From Kosakonia arachidis (GTDB taxonomy: Bacteria > Pseudomonadota > Gammaproteobacteria > Enterobacterales > Enterobacteriaceae): a stretch of 64,000 nucleotides of DNA. This document shows positions 7,914 through 16,803 of the stretch, piece after piece. The stretch lies in the NCBI RefSeq assembly GCF_900116535.1, contig NZ_FPAU01000001.1, positions 697,687 through 761,686 of the forward strand. Reading direction: 5' to 3'. How positions within the stretch are numbered: position 1 is the stretch's first letter; the number at the start of each line of letters is the position of its first letter. A model generated the notes under the pieces. That model worked only from the letters and a program-made list of their open reading frames with translations. It made no database searches and was not told where the DNA came from. The position numbers were made by a program, and so were the translations under genes.

Positions 7914-8542
7914 CTAAACCATCGCCGTAATCCGACGTCTGCTAAATCCTGCTTCGTCTGCGGTCTCCATGATTTTGGCCTCTGCTATTGCTTTGCTACG
8001 CATTCCAGAAAGTATCGGCTTGAAAGTATGGTTGTTACCCTGAATATTTAACGGTAGCGAAATATTGGCAATTAAACTTTCTTCCAGTAACCATTGTTCC
8101 TCGTCTGCTACCCAATAAACTTTTGCATTCTGTTCCATCCCCTGGTCAAGCCATTGCTCACCAGAATGGGTAAATGTCGTTCTGGTTCCTGAGCCAGCCC
8201 GGCGCAGCGGGAAATTACTTTCCGTAGCAAGTAATACTCCGAGCGTTCGTCTCAATGTCGAGCCTTCGGCATTGCCACTGTAATGAGTTTTTATTCGCTG
8301 TCGCAAATTGGCGCGGCTATTAGGTTTACCTTTTTTATTGGGTGAAATACCAACATAAAGCAGTGTGTAACCATCATGAGTGATACAACCCGCAGTCGGA
8401 ACGCCAGGGGTGAATCACTTTGAACCACTAGAAATCGATACCATTCACTGCAGGAACAGGCATTGGCCTGCTCATGGCTTCTGATCTGCTGTATATTTTC
8501 TCGGGGTAATAATCGAACATGCGCTTTCCTTGCAGGCGTTTT
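7914..8542 (-). pseudogene. GIY-YIG nuclease family protein, broken at the 5' part
   Basis: The minus strand carries YTLLYVGIS and NLRQRIKTHYSGNAEGSTLR followed by LGVLLATESNFPLRR and QWLDQGMEQNAKVYWV, which is the GIY-YIG-like layout I know from small enterobacterial proteins. The good frame extends upstream to about 8417 without a start codon. The expected N-terminal part (IQQIRSHEQANACSCSEWY) is in another frame, joined by a frameshift near 8405-8412, and lacks a start. The open part from 8306 could still be translated as a 130-residue fragment lacking the GIY segment. It sits at the right end of the prophage remnant and may be phage cargo or a displaced host gene. Confidence 0.6.
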
Positions 8543-8717
8543 CTACGATTCTATTCATTTGCTTTCGCGAAGCGATGGTTTTCAGATGTGATGAGAAGGA
8601 AAAATTTAGAGGGAGGGGCTTCGACTAATGCAACACATTTTGGCGCTGCCGCCTCTCCATCGCCATCAGCTTCGATGCGCTGCTCTAATTAGCTGATTTA
8701 TGAATCATTAAATAGCA

Positions 8718-8734
8718 GGCAACAAAAAACCCAT
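8718..8734. repeat. Right copy of flanking repeat, candidate attR
   Basis: GGCAACAAAAAACCCAT, matching 2651-2666 with one extra A. It overlaps the U-tract and first stem bases of the ybjL terminator. The sequence between 8543 and 8717 holds nothing I can support as a gene. Confidence 0.45.
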
Positions 8735-8768
8735 CAACCTTGAACCAAAATGGCGGGGTTGATGGGCT
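8724..8768 (-). terminator. Rho-independent terminator of ybjL
   Basis: On the minus strand a 10-bp stem (CCCATCAACC / GGTTGATGGG) is followed by six T, about 100 bases after the ybjL stop codon. Confidence 0.75.
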
Positions 8769-8868
8769 CCACAAAATGGGGACATCAAAGAAAAGCAGTG
8801 GCACTAGTTATGACTGACACCCCAGAAAAAAGTTCTGCGCATAACTGAAATATTTTCCAGCTTCGGAG

Positions 8869-10554
8869 TTATCCGAGCCCCGGCCAGATGATGATAATCA
8901 GCGTCCCCGCCAGGGTTAGCAACACGTTGGCGATCGCGTAGGTTCCGGCATAGCCCAGTGCCGGGATATTGCTGCGCGCGGTATCGCTGATGATCTCCAT
9001 GGCGGGCGCGCAGGTACGTGCGCCCATCATGGCACCAAAGAGCAGGGCGCGGTTCATTTTCAGCACGTATGCGCCGAACAGGAAACAGATCAGCACCGGA
9101 ACAAGGCTTACGATCAACCCGGCGATCAGCATCTGCCCACCGATGGCACCCAGGCCATGACCAATGCCGCTACCGGCACTTAAACCCACACCAGCCATAA
9201 ACACCATCAGGCCAAACTCTTTCACCATCATCAGCGCACCCTGAGGGATATAGCCGAACGTTGGGTGGTTCGCACGCAGGAAGCCAAGCATGATACCGGC
9301 AAACAGCAGACCGGCGGCATTACCCACGCCAAAACTGAACGAGCTGAACTGGAAAGTGATCATGCCGATCATCAGGCCAACAATAAAGAAGGCGCAGAAG
9401 GCGAGCAGATCGGTAACCTGGCTGTGAATCGAGATAAAGCCGATGCGGTCAGCAATGGTTTTCACCCGGCGGGCATCGCCGCTGATTTGCAGCACGTCGC
9501 CTTTGTTGAGCACGATATTGTCGTCGATCGGCATCTCAATCTGGCTACGGATCACGCGGTTAAGAAAGCAACCGTGATCGGTCAATTTCAGCTGTGCGAG
9601 ACGGCGACCAACCACATTGTGGTTTTTCACCACCACCTCTTCCGTCACGATGCGCATATCCAGCAGATCGCGATCGAACACCTCTTTGCCGTTGCGGAAA
9701 CTTGGATCGAGGCGCGCATGCGCGTCCGGATAACCGACCAGCGAGATCTCATCGCCCATTTGCAGCACCGCGTCACCGTCCGGGCTGGCGAGAATACCGT
9801 TGCGTCGAATACGCTCAATATAACAACCGGTCTGGCGATAGATCCCCAACTCACGCAGGTTTTTGCCGTCTGCCCAGGCCACCAGCTCCGGCCCGACGCG
9901 GTAAGCGCGGATTACCGGCAGATAAACTTTGCGATGGGCATCGGTATCGAGGCCGCGTTCGCGCGCGATCTGTTGGGCGCTGGTTTGCAGATCCTGGTGT
10001 TGCAGCTTTGGCAAATAACGCGCACCGAAAATCAGGCTGACCAGACCAATCAGGTAGGTTAACGCGTAGCCAAGGCTGAGGTTATCCAGCGCTTTGGCAA
10101 GATGACCGCTCTCCATCGAGGTATGACGCAGCGTATCGCCTGCGCCAACCAGCACGGGGGTTGAGGTCATTGAGCCTGCCAGCATCCCGGCAGTGAGGCC
10201 AATATCCCAGCCGAACAATTTTCCCAGACCTAAGGCGATTAGTAGCGCGCTGCCAACTAATACCAGCGCGAGCATCAGATAATTTTTGCCGTCGCGAAAA
10301 AAAATCGAAAAAAAGTTGGGGCCAGCTTCAACACCCACACAAAAAATAAACAGCATAAAGCCAAGATTTAATGCATCCGTGTTTATGCTGAAATGCTGCT
10401 GACCTAATAATAGTGAAACGACTAAAACGCCAATGGAATTACCGAGTTGTACCGAACCCAGACGTAATTTACCAAGACACAGGCCGAGTGCCAGTACGAC
10501 AAACAATAACAGTATGTAATTCCCGTTTAACAAATCTGCGACGTTTATATTCAC
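8869..10554 (-). CDS. ybjL: Putative transporter YbjL (AAE family)
   Basis: 561-residue inner-membrane protein, the same length as E. coli YbjL. It has the Asp-Al exchanger layout: five or six N-terminal membrane helices (residues about 1-180), two central TrkA-C/RCK-like domains (about 200-375), and a second membrane half with [16 protein letters not shown] and the family motif [14 protein letters not shown] near the C-terminus. The family includes aspartate:alanine antiporters; the substrate of YbjL is unknown. It is monocistronic here, with its own terminator, and is the first core gene right of the prophage remnant. Confidence 0.93.
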   Translation of the reverse strand: MNINVADLLNGNYILLLFVVLALGLCLGKLRLGSVQLGNSIGVLVVSLLLGQQHFSINTDALNLGFMLFIFCVGVEAGPNFFSIFFRDGKNYLMLALVLVGSALLIALGLGKLFGWDIGLTAGMLAGSMTSTPVLVGAGDTLRHTSMESGHLAKALDNLSLGYALTYLIGLVSLIFGARYLPKLQHQDLQTSAQQIARERGLDTDAHRKVYLPVIRAYRVGPELVAWADGKNLRELGIYRQTGCYIERIRRNGILASPDGDAVLQMGDEISLVGYPDAHARLDPSFRNGKEVFDRDLLDMRIVTEEVVVKNHNVVGRRLAQLKLTDHGCFLNRVIRSQIEMPIDDNIVLNKGDVLQISGDARRVKTIADRIGFISIHSQVTDLLAFCAFFIVGLMIGMITFQFSSFSFGVGNAAGLLFAGIMLGFLRANHPTFGYIPQGALMMVKEFGLMVFMAGVGLSAGSGIGHGLGAIGGQMLIAGLIVSLVPVLICFLFGAYVLKMNRALLFGAMMGARTCAPAMEIISDTARSNIPALGYAGTYAIANVLLTLAGTLIIIIWPGLG

Positions 10555-10828
10555 GGAGGCTAACTTCTTGTTTACTTGTAAGTTGTTGAAAGGAATGGTT
10601 ATTTGAGCTAGTGTTTTGAACGTGTGCTGGCATAAAAAAGCGGCGTTGCTCCACGCATTTTTCGCAAAACAAAAACAGGGCGATAGTTTAATCGGATTGG
10701 ATTACAACGGCTAGTGAGAATCGCGTGTTTACGGCCAGACCATTTCAGATATGGATTGCCGTTCCCCTTTATCTGTCCGGACATTCTTTGGAACGAACGG
10801 GTGTGTGATAGAGAGTCAGGAGGGTTGT

Positions 10829-11188
10829 TTGAAGCTCAGGCGGCGTCGGCTCGGTGTTATTTGTAGTTTTTTACTCTTTATTGCGGTATGCCTTTCTTTG
10901 GTCGTTAGCATGGAAGGGGATTTGCCAGGTACGGGTAAACCTGAAACAGGTTTGTTGTTTTTCATATTGCCCGGTATTGCCAGCGGCCTTGCTGCTCGCC
11001 GTCGCAGAGTGGTTAATGCGCTGCTGGGGGCGCTGCTGGCGCTACCGTTCAGCTTTGTACTGATGCATCTGTTTCTGTTGCCGTCGCGATCGGTGTGGCA
11101 GGAACTGGCCTGGCTGTTCAGCGCAGTGTTCTGGTGTGGTATCGGCGGTCTGGTGTCTCTGTTTGTCGGCAGAATGTTCAGGCACTAA
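10829..11188 (+). CDS. ybjM: Inner membrane protein YbjM
   Basis: 119-residue hydrophobic protein with about four membrane helices, resembling E. coli YbjM (125 aa), for example GLLFFILPGIASG and SVWQELAWLFSAVFWC. Function unknown. I chose the TTG at 10829 because a near-perfect AGGAGGG lies five bases upstream and the product then starts LKLRRRRLG like the family; the open frame extends 26 codons further but lacks a ribosome site there. It diverges from ybjL and converges with grxA. Confidence 0.8.
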   Translation: MKLRRRRLGVICSFLLFIAVCLSLVVSMEGDLPGTGKPETGLLFFILPGIASGLAARRRRVVNALLGALLALPFSFVLMHLFLLPSRSVWQELAWLFSAVFWCGIGGLVSLFVGRMFRH

Positions 11189-11189
11189 A

Positions 11190-11211
11190 CGCCCCCGGAA
11201 ATGGGGGGCGG
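11190..11211 (-). terminator. Hairpin between ybjM and grxA
   Basis: CGCCCCC / GGGGGCG stem with a short loop lies between the convergent ybjM and grxA ends. On the minus strand it is followed by TTTAG, so it may end grxA transcripts. The U-tract is poor. Confidence 0.45.
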
Positions 11212-11222
11212 GCGTCATGCTG

Positions 11223-11486
11223 TTATGCAAACAGGCCGAAATGCTGTTTGGCGTAAGCTTCAAAGTCAGTGCAGCCGCCAATGTGTTGCTGGTCGAGGAA
11301 AATCTGCGGTACGGTTTCGACCGGTTTACCGACGGTTTTTTCCAGATCGGCTTTCGTGATCCCTTCCGCATGAATATCGACATAGCGATAGTTGAAATCA
11401 TCACGTTCAACAGTCAGTTTTTCTGCCAGCTCTTTTGCGCGCACGCAGTACGGGCAGCCTGGGCGGCCAAAAATTACAGCAAACAT
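11223..11486 (-). CDS. grxA: Glutaredoxin 1
   Basis: 87-residue thioredoxin-fold protein with the active-site motif CPYC (residues 11-14), the cis-Pro segment ETVPQIF and the glutathione-binding QHIGGCTDF. Glutaredoxin 1 reduces ribonucleotide reductase and protein disulfides using glutathione. E. coli GrxA has 85 residues. In E. coli it is OxyR-induced and divergent from ybjC-nfsA; here it is divergent directly from nfsA because ybjC is missing. Confidence 0.96.
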   Translation of the reverse strand: MFAVIFGRPGCPYCVRAKELAEKLTVERDDFNYRYVDIHAEGITKADLEKTVGKPVETVPQIFLDQQHIGGCTDFEAYAKQHFGLFA

Positions 11487-11664
11487 ACTCTCTCCTTAAA
11501 CCTGAAGGCTAATGACCGCTATCATGAACAACCCGCGGCCAGATGGAAAGCAGGTTCTGCCTGTTGCATTAATCTCTGCAACCTTTCAGGACAATTTCGG
11601 CTTACTGCAATCCTCCGTCTCTGTCCTATACTCGGGAGTCTTGTTTATACGGGGATTATTCATC

Positions 11665-12387
11665 ATGACACCAACGATTGACTTGCTGTGCGCCCATCGT
11701 TCCATTCGCCACTTTACCGATCAGCCTGTCACCCAGGAACAGCGTGAGGCAATTATCGCCAGCGCGCAGGCGACCTCCAGTTCCAGCTTTTTACAATGTA
11801 GCTCGATCATTCGCATAACCGATACGGCGATGCGTGAGCAACTGGTGACATTGACCGGCGGGCAGCAGCATGTCGCTCAGGCGGCTGAGTTCTGGGTGTT
11901 CTGCGCGGATTTCCATCGTAACTTTGAGATCAGCCCGGAAGCGAAACCCGGCCTTGCGGAACAACTGCTGCTGGGTGTGGTGGATACCGCGCTGATGGCG
12001 CAAAATGCCTTTACGGCGGCGGAATCTCTGGGTCTCGGCGGTGTTTATATCGGTGGTATTCGTAACAATATCGAAGCGGTGGGCGAACTGTTAAAGGTAC
12101 CAAAACATGTGCTGCCGCTGTTTGGCCTGTGTCTTGGCTGGCCGGCGGATGATCCGGGTTTAAAACCCCGTATGCCAGCGTCATTGCTGGTGCATGAAAA
12201 CCATTATCAGCCGCTGGATCGCGAGGTACTGGCGCAGTATGACGAAGATCTCGCCAACTACTATCTTACGCGTGACAGTAATACGCGCCGCGATACGTGG
12301 AGCGATCATATCCGTCGCACACTGATTAAAGAGAATCGTCCTTTTATTCTCGATTATTTGCATAAACAGGGATGGGCAACACGCTAA
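11665..12387 (+). CDS. nfsA: Oxygen-insensitive NADPH nitroreductase
   Basis: 240 residues, as in E. coli NfsA, with close identity along the whole length (HRSIRHFTDQP and SSSFLQCSSIIRITD for FMN binding; SLGLGGVYIGGIRNN; C-terminal FILDYLHKQGWATR). It uses FMN and NADPH to reduce nitroaromatics and quinones by two electrons. The open frame extends 51 codons upstream of ATG 11665, but this extension is not conserved and the ATG gives the exact family length. It probably forms an operon with rimK and ybjN. Confidence 0.96.
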   Translation: MTPTIDLLCAHRSIRHFTDQPVTQEQREAIIASAQATSSSSFLQCSSIIRITDTAMREQLVTLTGGQQHVAQAAEFWVFCADFHRNFEISPEAKPGLAEQLLLGVVDTALMAQNAFTAAESLGLGGVYIGGIRNNIEAVGELLKVPKHVLPLFGLCLGWPADDPGLKPRMPASLLVHENHYQPLDREVLAQYDEDLANYYLTRDSNTRRDTWSDHIRRTLIKENRPFILDYLHKQGWATR

Positions 12388-12460
12388 TTCCCGTTCATCC
12401 TGCACTTCTCTGCGTGTATGATACGCGGGCTTTAACGGCTCTTTTTTAGCGAGGTGCAGG

Positions 12461-13363
12461 GTGAGAATTGCCATATTGTCCCGGGACGGAACGCTTTATT
12501 CATGTAAACGCCTGCGCGAAGCGGCTGCGCAACGCGGCCATATGGTCGAAATTTTCGATCCTCTCTCCTGTTACATGAATATCAGCCCTGCGGCATCGTC
12601 CATTCACTATAAAGGCCGTCAGCTCCCGCATTTTGATGCAGTGATCCCACGCATTGGCTCCGCCATTACCTTTTACGGTACGGCTGCACTGCGCCAGTTT
12701 GAAATTCTGGGCAGTTATCCGCTCAATGAATCCGTCGCAATTACCCGCGCCAGGGATAAACTGCGCTCGCTGCAACTGTTGGCACGCCAGGGGATCGATT
12801 TACCGGTGACCGGTATTGCGCATTCGCCGGATGACACCAGCGATCTGATCGATATGGTCGGCGGCGCGCCGCTGGTGGTAAAGCTGGTGGAAGGTACGCA
12901 GGGGATTGGCGTGGTGCTGGCGGAAACCCGGCAGGCAGCAGAAAGCGTGATTGACGCGTTTCGCGGTCTGAATGCGCATATTCTGGTGCAGGAATTTATC
13001 GCCGAAGCGAAAGGGTGCGATGTTCGCTGTCTTGTCGTCGGCAATGAAGTGGTTGCGGCCATTGAACGCCGGGCGAAAGAGGGGGATTTTCGTTCTAACT
13101 TGCACCGGGGGGGGCAGGCAACCGTCGCCAACATCACGCCGCGCGAACGCGAAATCGCGCTGGCTGCCGCGCATACTCTGGGGCTGGATGTTGCGGGTGT
13201 TGATATTCTGCGTGCAAATCGAGGGCCGCTGGTGATGGAAGTGAACGCGTCGCCGGGGTTGGAAGGCATCGAAAAAGCCACCGGCATGGATATTGCCGGG
13301 CGAATGATCGAGTGGATTGAACGTCAGGCAACGCCTGGATTTTGCCTGAAAACAGGCGGCTAG
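12461..13363 (+). CDS. rimK: Ribosomal protein S6--L-glutamate ligase
   Basis: 300-residue ATP-grasp ligase, the same length as E. coli RimK. It carries [19 protein letters not shown] at the start, the ATP-grasp lysine/loop segment [18 protein letters not shown] (about 139-156), and the Mg2+ site [14 protein letters not shown] (about 256-269). RimK adds glutamates to the C-terminus of ribosomal protein S6. Translation starts at GTG 12461. It follows nfsA by 73 bases and precedes ybjN. Confidence 0.96.
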   Translation: MRIAILSRDGTLYSCKRLREAAAQRGHMVEIFDPLSCYMNISPAASSIHYKGRQLPHFDAVIPRIGSAITFYGTAALRQFEILGSYPLNESVAITRARDKLRSLQLLARQGIDLPVTGIAHSPDDTSDLIDMVGGAPLVVKLVEGTQGIGVVLAETRQAAESVIDAFRGLNAHILVQEFIAEAKGCDVRCLVVGNEVVAAIERRAKEGDFRSNLHRGGQATVANITPREREIALAAAHTLGLDVAGVDILRANRGPLVMEVNASPGLEGIEKATGMDIAGRMIEWIERQATPGFCLKTGG

Positions 13364-13446
13364 GGCATTTTCCTGCGCTATTAATGGTAGCTGGCGCCCT
13401 TTTTGCGTAAGCTATGGGCAATTTTTCAGTAAGAGAGCATTACGTT

Positions 13447-13932
13447 ATGGATTCACTCGTCGTTCCTGTTCTGGACACGCTTCGTCACTGGCTCGACGAA
13501 CTGGGTATCACTTTTTTTGAGTGTGATAACTGTCAGGCTTTGCACCTGCCGCATATGCAAAATTTTGATGGTGTGTTCGATGCGAAGCTCGACCTGGTGA
13601 ACGACATCATGCTGTTTACGGCGATGGCGGAAGTGAAACCTTCGGCGCTGCTGGCGCTGTCAGCGGATCTCTCTGCTATTAACGCCAGTTCGCTGACCGT
13701 AAAAGCGTTTCTCGATATTCAGGATGATAATCTGCCGAAGCTGGTGGTGTGCCAGTCTTTATGCATTGGGCCGGGTGTGACCTTCGAGCAGTTCGCCTGG
13801 TTTATGCGCCAGAGTGAGGAGCAGGTTTCCATGGTGATTATGGAAGCCAACGCGCACCAGATGCTGTTTCTTGCGACAGAAGGCGAGGAAGAGTTCGTTG
13901 AGGGTGACGCAACGCGCAATTTTCTCCACTGA
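13447..13932 (+). CDS. ybjN: YbjN family sensory-transduction regulator
   Basis: 161-residue protein close to E. coli YbjN (158 aa), with FFECDNCQALHLPHMQNFDG and DNLPKLVVCQSL. YbjN has a type III secretion chaperone-like fold; in E. coli its level affects motility, biofilm and stress genes, but the molecular role is not clear. The ATG at 13447 gives the conserved N-terminus DSLVVPVLDTLR; an upstream ATG at 13414 would add 11 unconserved residues. The C-terminal tail (about 25 residues) is divergent. Confidence 0.9.
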   Translation: MDSLVVPVLDTLRHWLDELGITFFECDNCQALHLPHMQNFDGVFDAKLDLVNDIMLFTAMAEVKPSALLALSADLSAINASSLTVKAFLDIQDDNLPKLVVCQSLCIGPGVTFEQFAWFMRQSEEQVSMVIMEANAHQMLFLATEGEEEFVEGDATRNFLH

Positions 13933-13949
13933 CTCCTGGCCGTAATTCA

Positions 13950-13992
13950 TGCAGTCGCTGCCAACGCGGCTGCAAAATAAATATTTTTATTT
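13950..13992 (+). terminator. Probable terminator after ybjN
   Basis: TGCAGTCGC / GCGGCTGCA stem with one wobble pair, followed by an A/T-rich tract including TTTTTATTTT, 17 bases after the ybjN stop. Confidence 0.5.
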
Positions 13993-14143
13993 TGCTTTTA
14001 ACCTTTCTCTAAAGAACTATTCACCGCACTTCCGGCGGTGAAGGCTTATCCCATAGACATATCCTGCATAAAAAATTGATAAACCGCGTTTTTTAATCTG
14101 ACCTATAGCCTCAAACCCTGGCTACAGTTATTCTTGCGCTGTT

Positions 14144-14270
14144 TATACCCGTCATCCTTCAAGTTGCATGTGCGTTGACTTTCCTCGCTCACCCCAGTCA
14201 CTTACTGGAGTAAGCTCCCGGGGATTGGCTGCGTCGCCGCCTTCCTGCAACTCGAATTATTTAGGGTAAA
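14144..14270. repeat. ERIC element (enterobacterial repetitive intergenic consensus)
   Basis: About 127-bp imperfect palindrome. The ends TACCC...CAAGTTGCA and TGCAACTCG...GGGTA are complementary. The centre contains CGCTCACCCCAGTCACTTAC and GTAAGCTCCCGGGGATT, which match the well-known ERIC core used for ERIC-PCR. It lies in the 475-bp gap between ybjN and potF. If transcribed it would fold into a long hairpin upstream of potF. A further hairpin (TTCACCGC / GGCGGTGAA, 14020-14042) lies just before it. Confidence 0.85.
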
Positions 14271-14332
14271 CAACAGCATGTGGTGTCTGCCGGAAGCGTT
14301 TTCTCCTCCGAGTCTGTGCAGAATGACAAAAT

Positions 14333-14348
14333 ATGCATGATTCTTGCA
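14333..14348 (+). promoter_or_regulatory. Candidate sigma-54 promoter of potFGHI
   Basis: ATGCATGATTCTTGCA fits the -24/-12 pattern xTGGCAyr-N4-TTGCa except that the first G of the -24 GG is T. It ends 59 bases before potF. Nitrogen-controlled transcription is sensible for a putrescine importer. No NtrC site was identified with confidence. Confidence 0.4.
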
Positions 14349-14407
14349 TACCTTAAAATGCGTACATTTGGTTCGTATGTTAACTGGCTTTCCAGAAGGA
14401 ATGAGAT

Positions 14408-15520
14408 ATGACCGCCTTGAGCAAAAAATGGGTATCAGGTCTTGTCGCGGGTGCGTTGATGGCTGTCTCTGCCAGCACGCTCGCAGCCGAGCAAAAGACG
14501 CTGCATGTATATAACTGGTCTGATTATATTGCGCCGGATACCGTCGCAAATTTCGAAAAAGAAACCGGTATTAAAGTTGTTTATGACGTGTTTGATTCCA
14601 ACGAAGTGCTGGAAGGCAAACTGATGGCGGGCAGCACCGGCTTCGACCTGGTGGTGCCATCGGCCAGTTTCCTTGAGCGCCAACTGGCAGCCGGTGTATT
14701 CCAGCCGCTGGATAAGAGCAAGCTGCCAAACTGGAAAAACCTCGATCCGGACGTGCTGAAGATGGTTGCCAAGCATGATCCGGACAACAAATACGCCATG
14801 CCGTACCTGTGGGCGACCACCGGTATTGGTTATAACGTCGATAAAGTTAAAGCCATACTGGGCAAAGACGCGCCGGTGAACAGTTGGGATCTGGTACTGA
14901 AGCCGGAAAACCTGGAAAAACTGAAAAGCTGCGGCGTCTCTTTCCTCGATGCGCCGGAAGAAATTTTTGCCACTGTGCTGAACTACCTCGGCAAAGATCC
15001 GAATAGCACCAAAGCGGATGATTACACCGGTCCGGCAACGGACTTGCTGCTGAAGCTGCGTCCGAATATCCGTTATTTCCACTCTTCGCAATACATCAAC
15101 GATCTGGCGAATGGCGACATCTGCGTGGCGATTGGTTGGGCAGGGGACGTATGGCAGGCCGCTAATCGCGCGAAAGAAGCGAAAAATGGCGTCAACGTGA
15201 CCTACACCATTCCGAAAGAAGGCGCGCTGGCATTCTTTGATGTCTTCGCGATGCCAGCTGATGCGAAAAATAAAGATGAAGCTTATCAGTTCCTTAACTA
15301 TCTGATGCGCCCGGATGTGATTGCCCATATCAGCGATCACGTGTTCTATGCGAACGGCAACAAAGCTTCTGTGCCGCTGATCAGCGAAGAAGTGCGTAAC
15401 AACCCGGCAATCTTCCCGCCGCCGGATGTCTTCGCTAAGCTGTTTACGCTGAAAGTCCAGGATCCGAAGATTGACCGCGTAAGAACCCGCGCATGGACTA
15501 AAGTTAAAAGCGGCAAGTAA
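14408..15520 (+). CDS. potF: Putrescine-binding periplasmic protein PotF
   Basis: 370 residues, as in E. coli PotF, with a Sec signal peptide (cleavage after ASTLAA, about residue 26). The binding-site residues lie in conserved segments: NWSDYI, STGFDLVVPSASF, LPYLWATTGIGYN and GWAGDVWQA. It captures putrescine in the periplasm and delivers it to PotHI-PotG. It heads the potFGHI operon, preceded by an ERIC element and a sigma-54-like promoter. Confidence 0.97.
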   Translation: MTALSKKWVSGLVAGALMAVSASTLAAEQKTLHVYNWSDYIAPDTVANFEKETGIKVVYDVFDSNEVLEGKLMAGSTGFDLVVPSASFLERQLAAGVFQPLDKSKLPNWKNLDPDVLKMVAKHDPDNKYAMPYLWATTGIGYNVDKVKAILGKDAPVNSWDLVLKPENLEKLKSCGVSFLDAPEEIFATVLNYLGKDPNSTKADDYTGPATDLLLKLRPNIRYFHSSQYINDLANGDICVAIGWAGDVWQAANRAKEAKNGVNVTYTIPKEGALAFFDVFAMPADAKNKDEAYQFLNYLMRPDVIAHISDHVFYANGNKASVPLISEEVRNNPAIFPPPDVFAKLFTLKVQDPKIDRVRTRAWTKVKSGK

Positions 15521-15660
15521 ATCAATTACCTGATCGGTGATTTGATTGCACTACCATGGTGCAATTGCCCTAAAGCTGGACAGAGGTACTGCACCTCTGT
15601 TCAGCCATTTGTAAGTCAACCTGTTGAAACAGGATGATGTTTATGCCGGAGAGCACTGGA

Positions 15661-16794
15661 TTGAACGACGCTATTCCCCGCCCACAGGCGAAGAGCCGCA
15701 AGGATCTGACGCCGCTGCTTGAAATCCGCAATCTGACCAAATCGTTTGACGGCCAGCATGCCGTCGATGATGTCAGCCTCACTATCTACAAAGGTGAAAT
15801 TTTTGCTTTGCTCGGCGCGTCCGGTTGCGGCAAATCGACCCTGCTACGTATGCTCGCCGGTTTTGAGCAGCCAACGCAGGGGCAAATTATGCTCGACGGC
15901 GTCGATCTGGCGCATGTGCCGCCGTATCTACGCCCCATCAATATGATGTTTCAGTCTTATGCCCTGTTCCCGCATATGACGGTTGAACAGAACATTGCGT
16001 TCGGCCTGAAACAGGACAAGTTGCCGAAAGCGGAAATTGCCAGCCGCGTGTCAGAGATGCTCAATCTGGTGCATATGAGTGAGTTCGCCAAACGTAAGCC
16101 GCATCAACTTTCCGGTGGGCAACGTCAGCGTGTGGCGCTGGCGCGCAGCCTGGCGAAACGCCCGAAATTGCTGCTGCTGGATGAACCGATGGGGGCGCTG
16201 GATAAAAAACTGCGTGACCGTATGCAACTGGAGGTAGTGGATATCCTCGAGCGCGTTGGCGTGACCTGCGTGATGGTGACGCACGATCAGGAAGAAGCGA
16301 TGACCATGGCTGGCCGTATCGCCATCATGAACCGCGGTAAATTCGTGCAGATTGGCGAGCCGGAAGAGATTTATGAGCATCCAACCACCCGCTACAGCGC
16401 TGAATTTATTGGCTCGGTCAATGTCTTCGAAGGGTTGCTGAAAGCGCGTCAGGATGATGGCCTGGTGATAGAGTCTCCGGGGCTGGTGCATCCACTGAAG
16501 GTTGATCCGGATGCTTCGGTGGTGGACAACGTGCCGGTGTACGTGGCGCTGCGACCGGAAAAAATCATGCTCTGTGACGAGCCGCCAGCCGATGGCTACA
16601 ACTTTGCCGTCGGCGAAGTTGTGCATATTGCCTACCTTGGCGACCTTTCTATTTATCACGTGCGTGTGCAAAGCGGGCAGATGATCAGCGCCCAGTTGCA
16701 AAACGCGCATCGCTACCGTAAAGGCGCACCCACCTGGGGCGACGAAGTTCGTCTCTGTTGGGATGCCGATAGTTGTGTGGTTCTGACGGTTTAA
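15661..16794 (+). CDS. potG: Putrescine ABC transporter ATP-binding protein PotG
   Basis: With the TTG start at 15661 the product has 377 residues, exactly the E. coli length, starting NDAIPRPQAKSRK; GGAGAG lies 7-9 bases upstream. In-frame ATGs at 15634-15643 would add 6-9 residues and remain possible. Walker A is GASGCGKST (about 52-60), the signature LSGGQRQRVALARSL, and Walker B LLLLDEPMGALD; a C-terminal TOBE domain follows (EKIMLCDEPP, HIAYLGDLS). It energises putrescine import by PotHI. Confidence 0.95.
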   Translation: MNDAIPRPQAKSRKDLTPLLEIRNLTKSFDGQHAVDDVSLTIYKGEIFALLGASGCGKSTLLRMLAGFEQPTQGQIMLDGVDLAHVPPYLRPINMMFQSYALFPHMTVEQNIAFGLKQDKLPKAEIASRVSEMLNLVHMSEFAKRKPHQLSGGQRQRVALARSLAKRPKLLLLDEPMGALDKKLRDRMQLEVVDILERVGVTCVMVTHDQEEAMTMAGRIAIMNRGKFVQIGEPEEIYEHPTTRYSAEFIGSVNVFEGLLKARQDDGLVIESPGLVHPLKVDPDASVVDNVPVYVALRPEKIMLCDEPPADGYNFAVGEVVHIAYLGDLSIYHVRVQSGQMISAQLQNAHRYRKGAPTWGDEVRLCWDADSCVVLTV

Positions 16795-16803
16795 GGAGCG
16801 GTG

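Noticed and set aside
9265-10062. 265-codon open frame antisense to ybjL
   Set aside because: It mirrors the codon pattern of ybjL, a clear 561-residue family member, and shows no domain of its own.
14435-15340. 301-codon open frame antisense to potF
   Set aside because: Shadow of the highly conserved potF; no ribosome site or recognisable protein.
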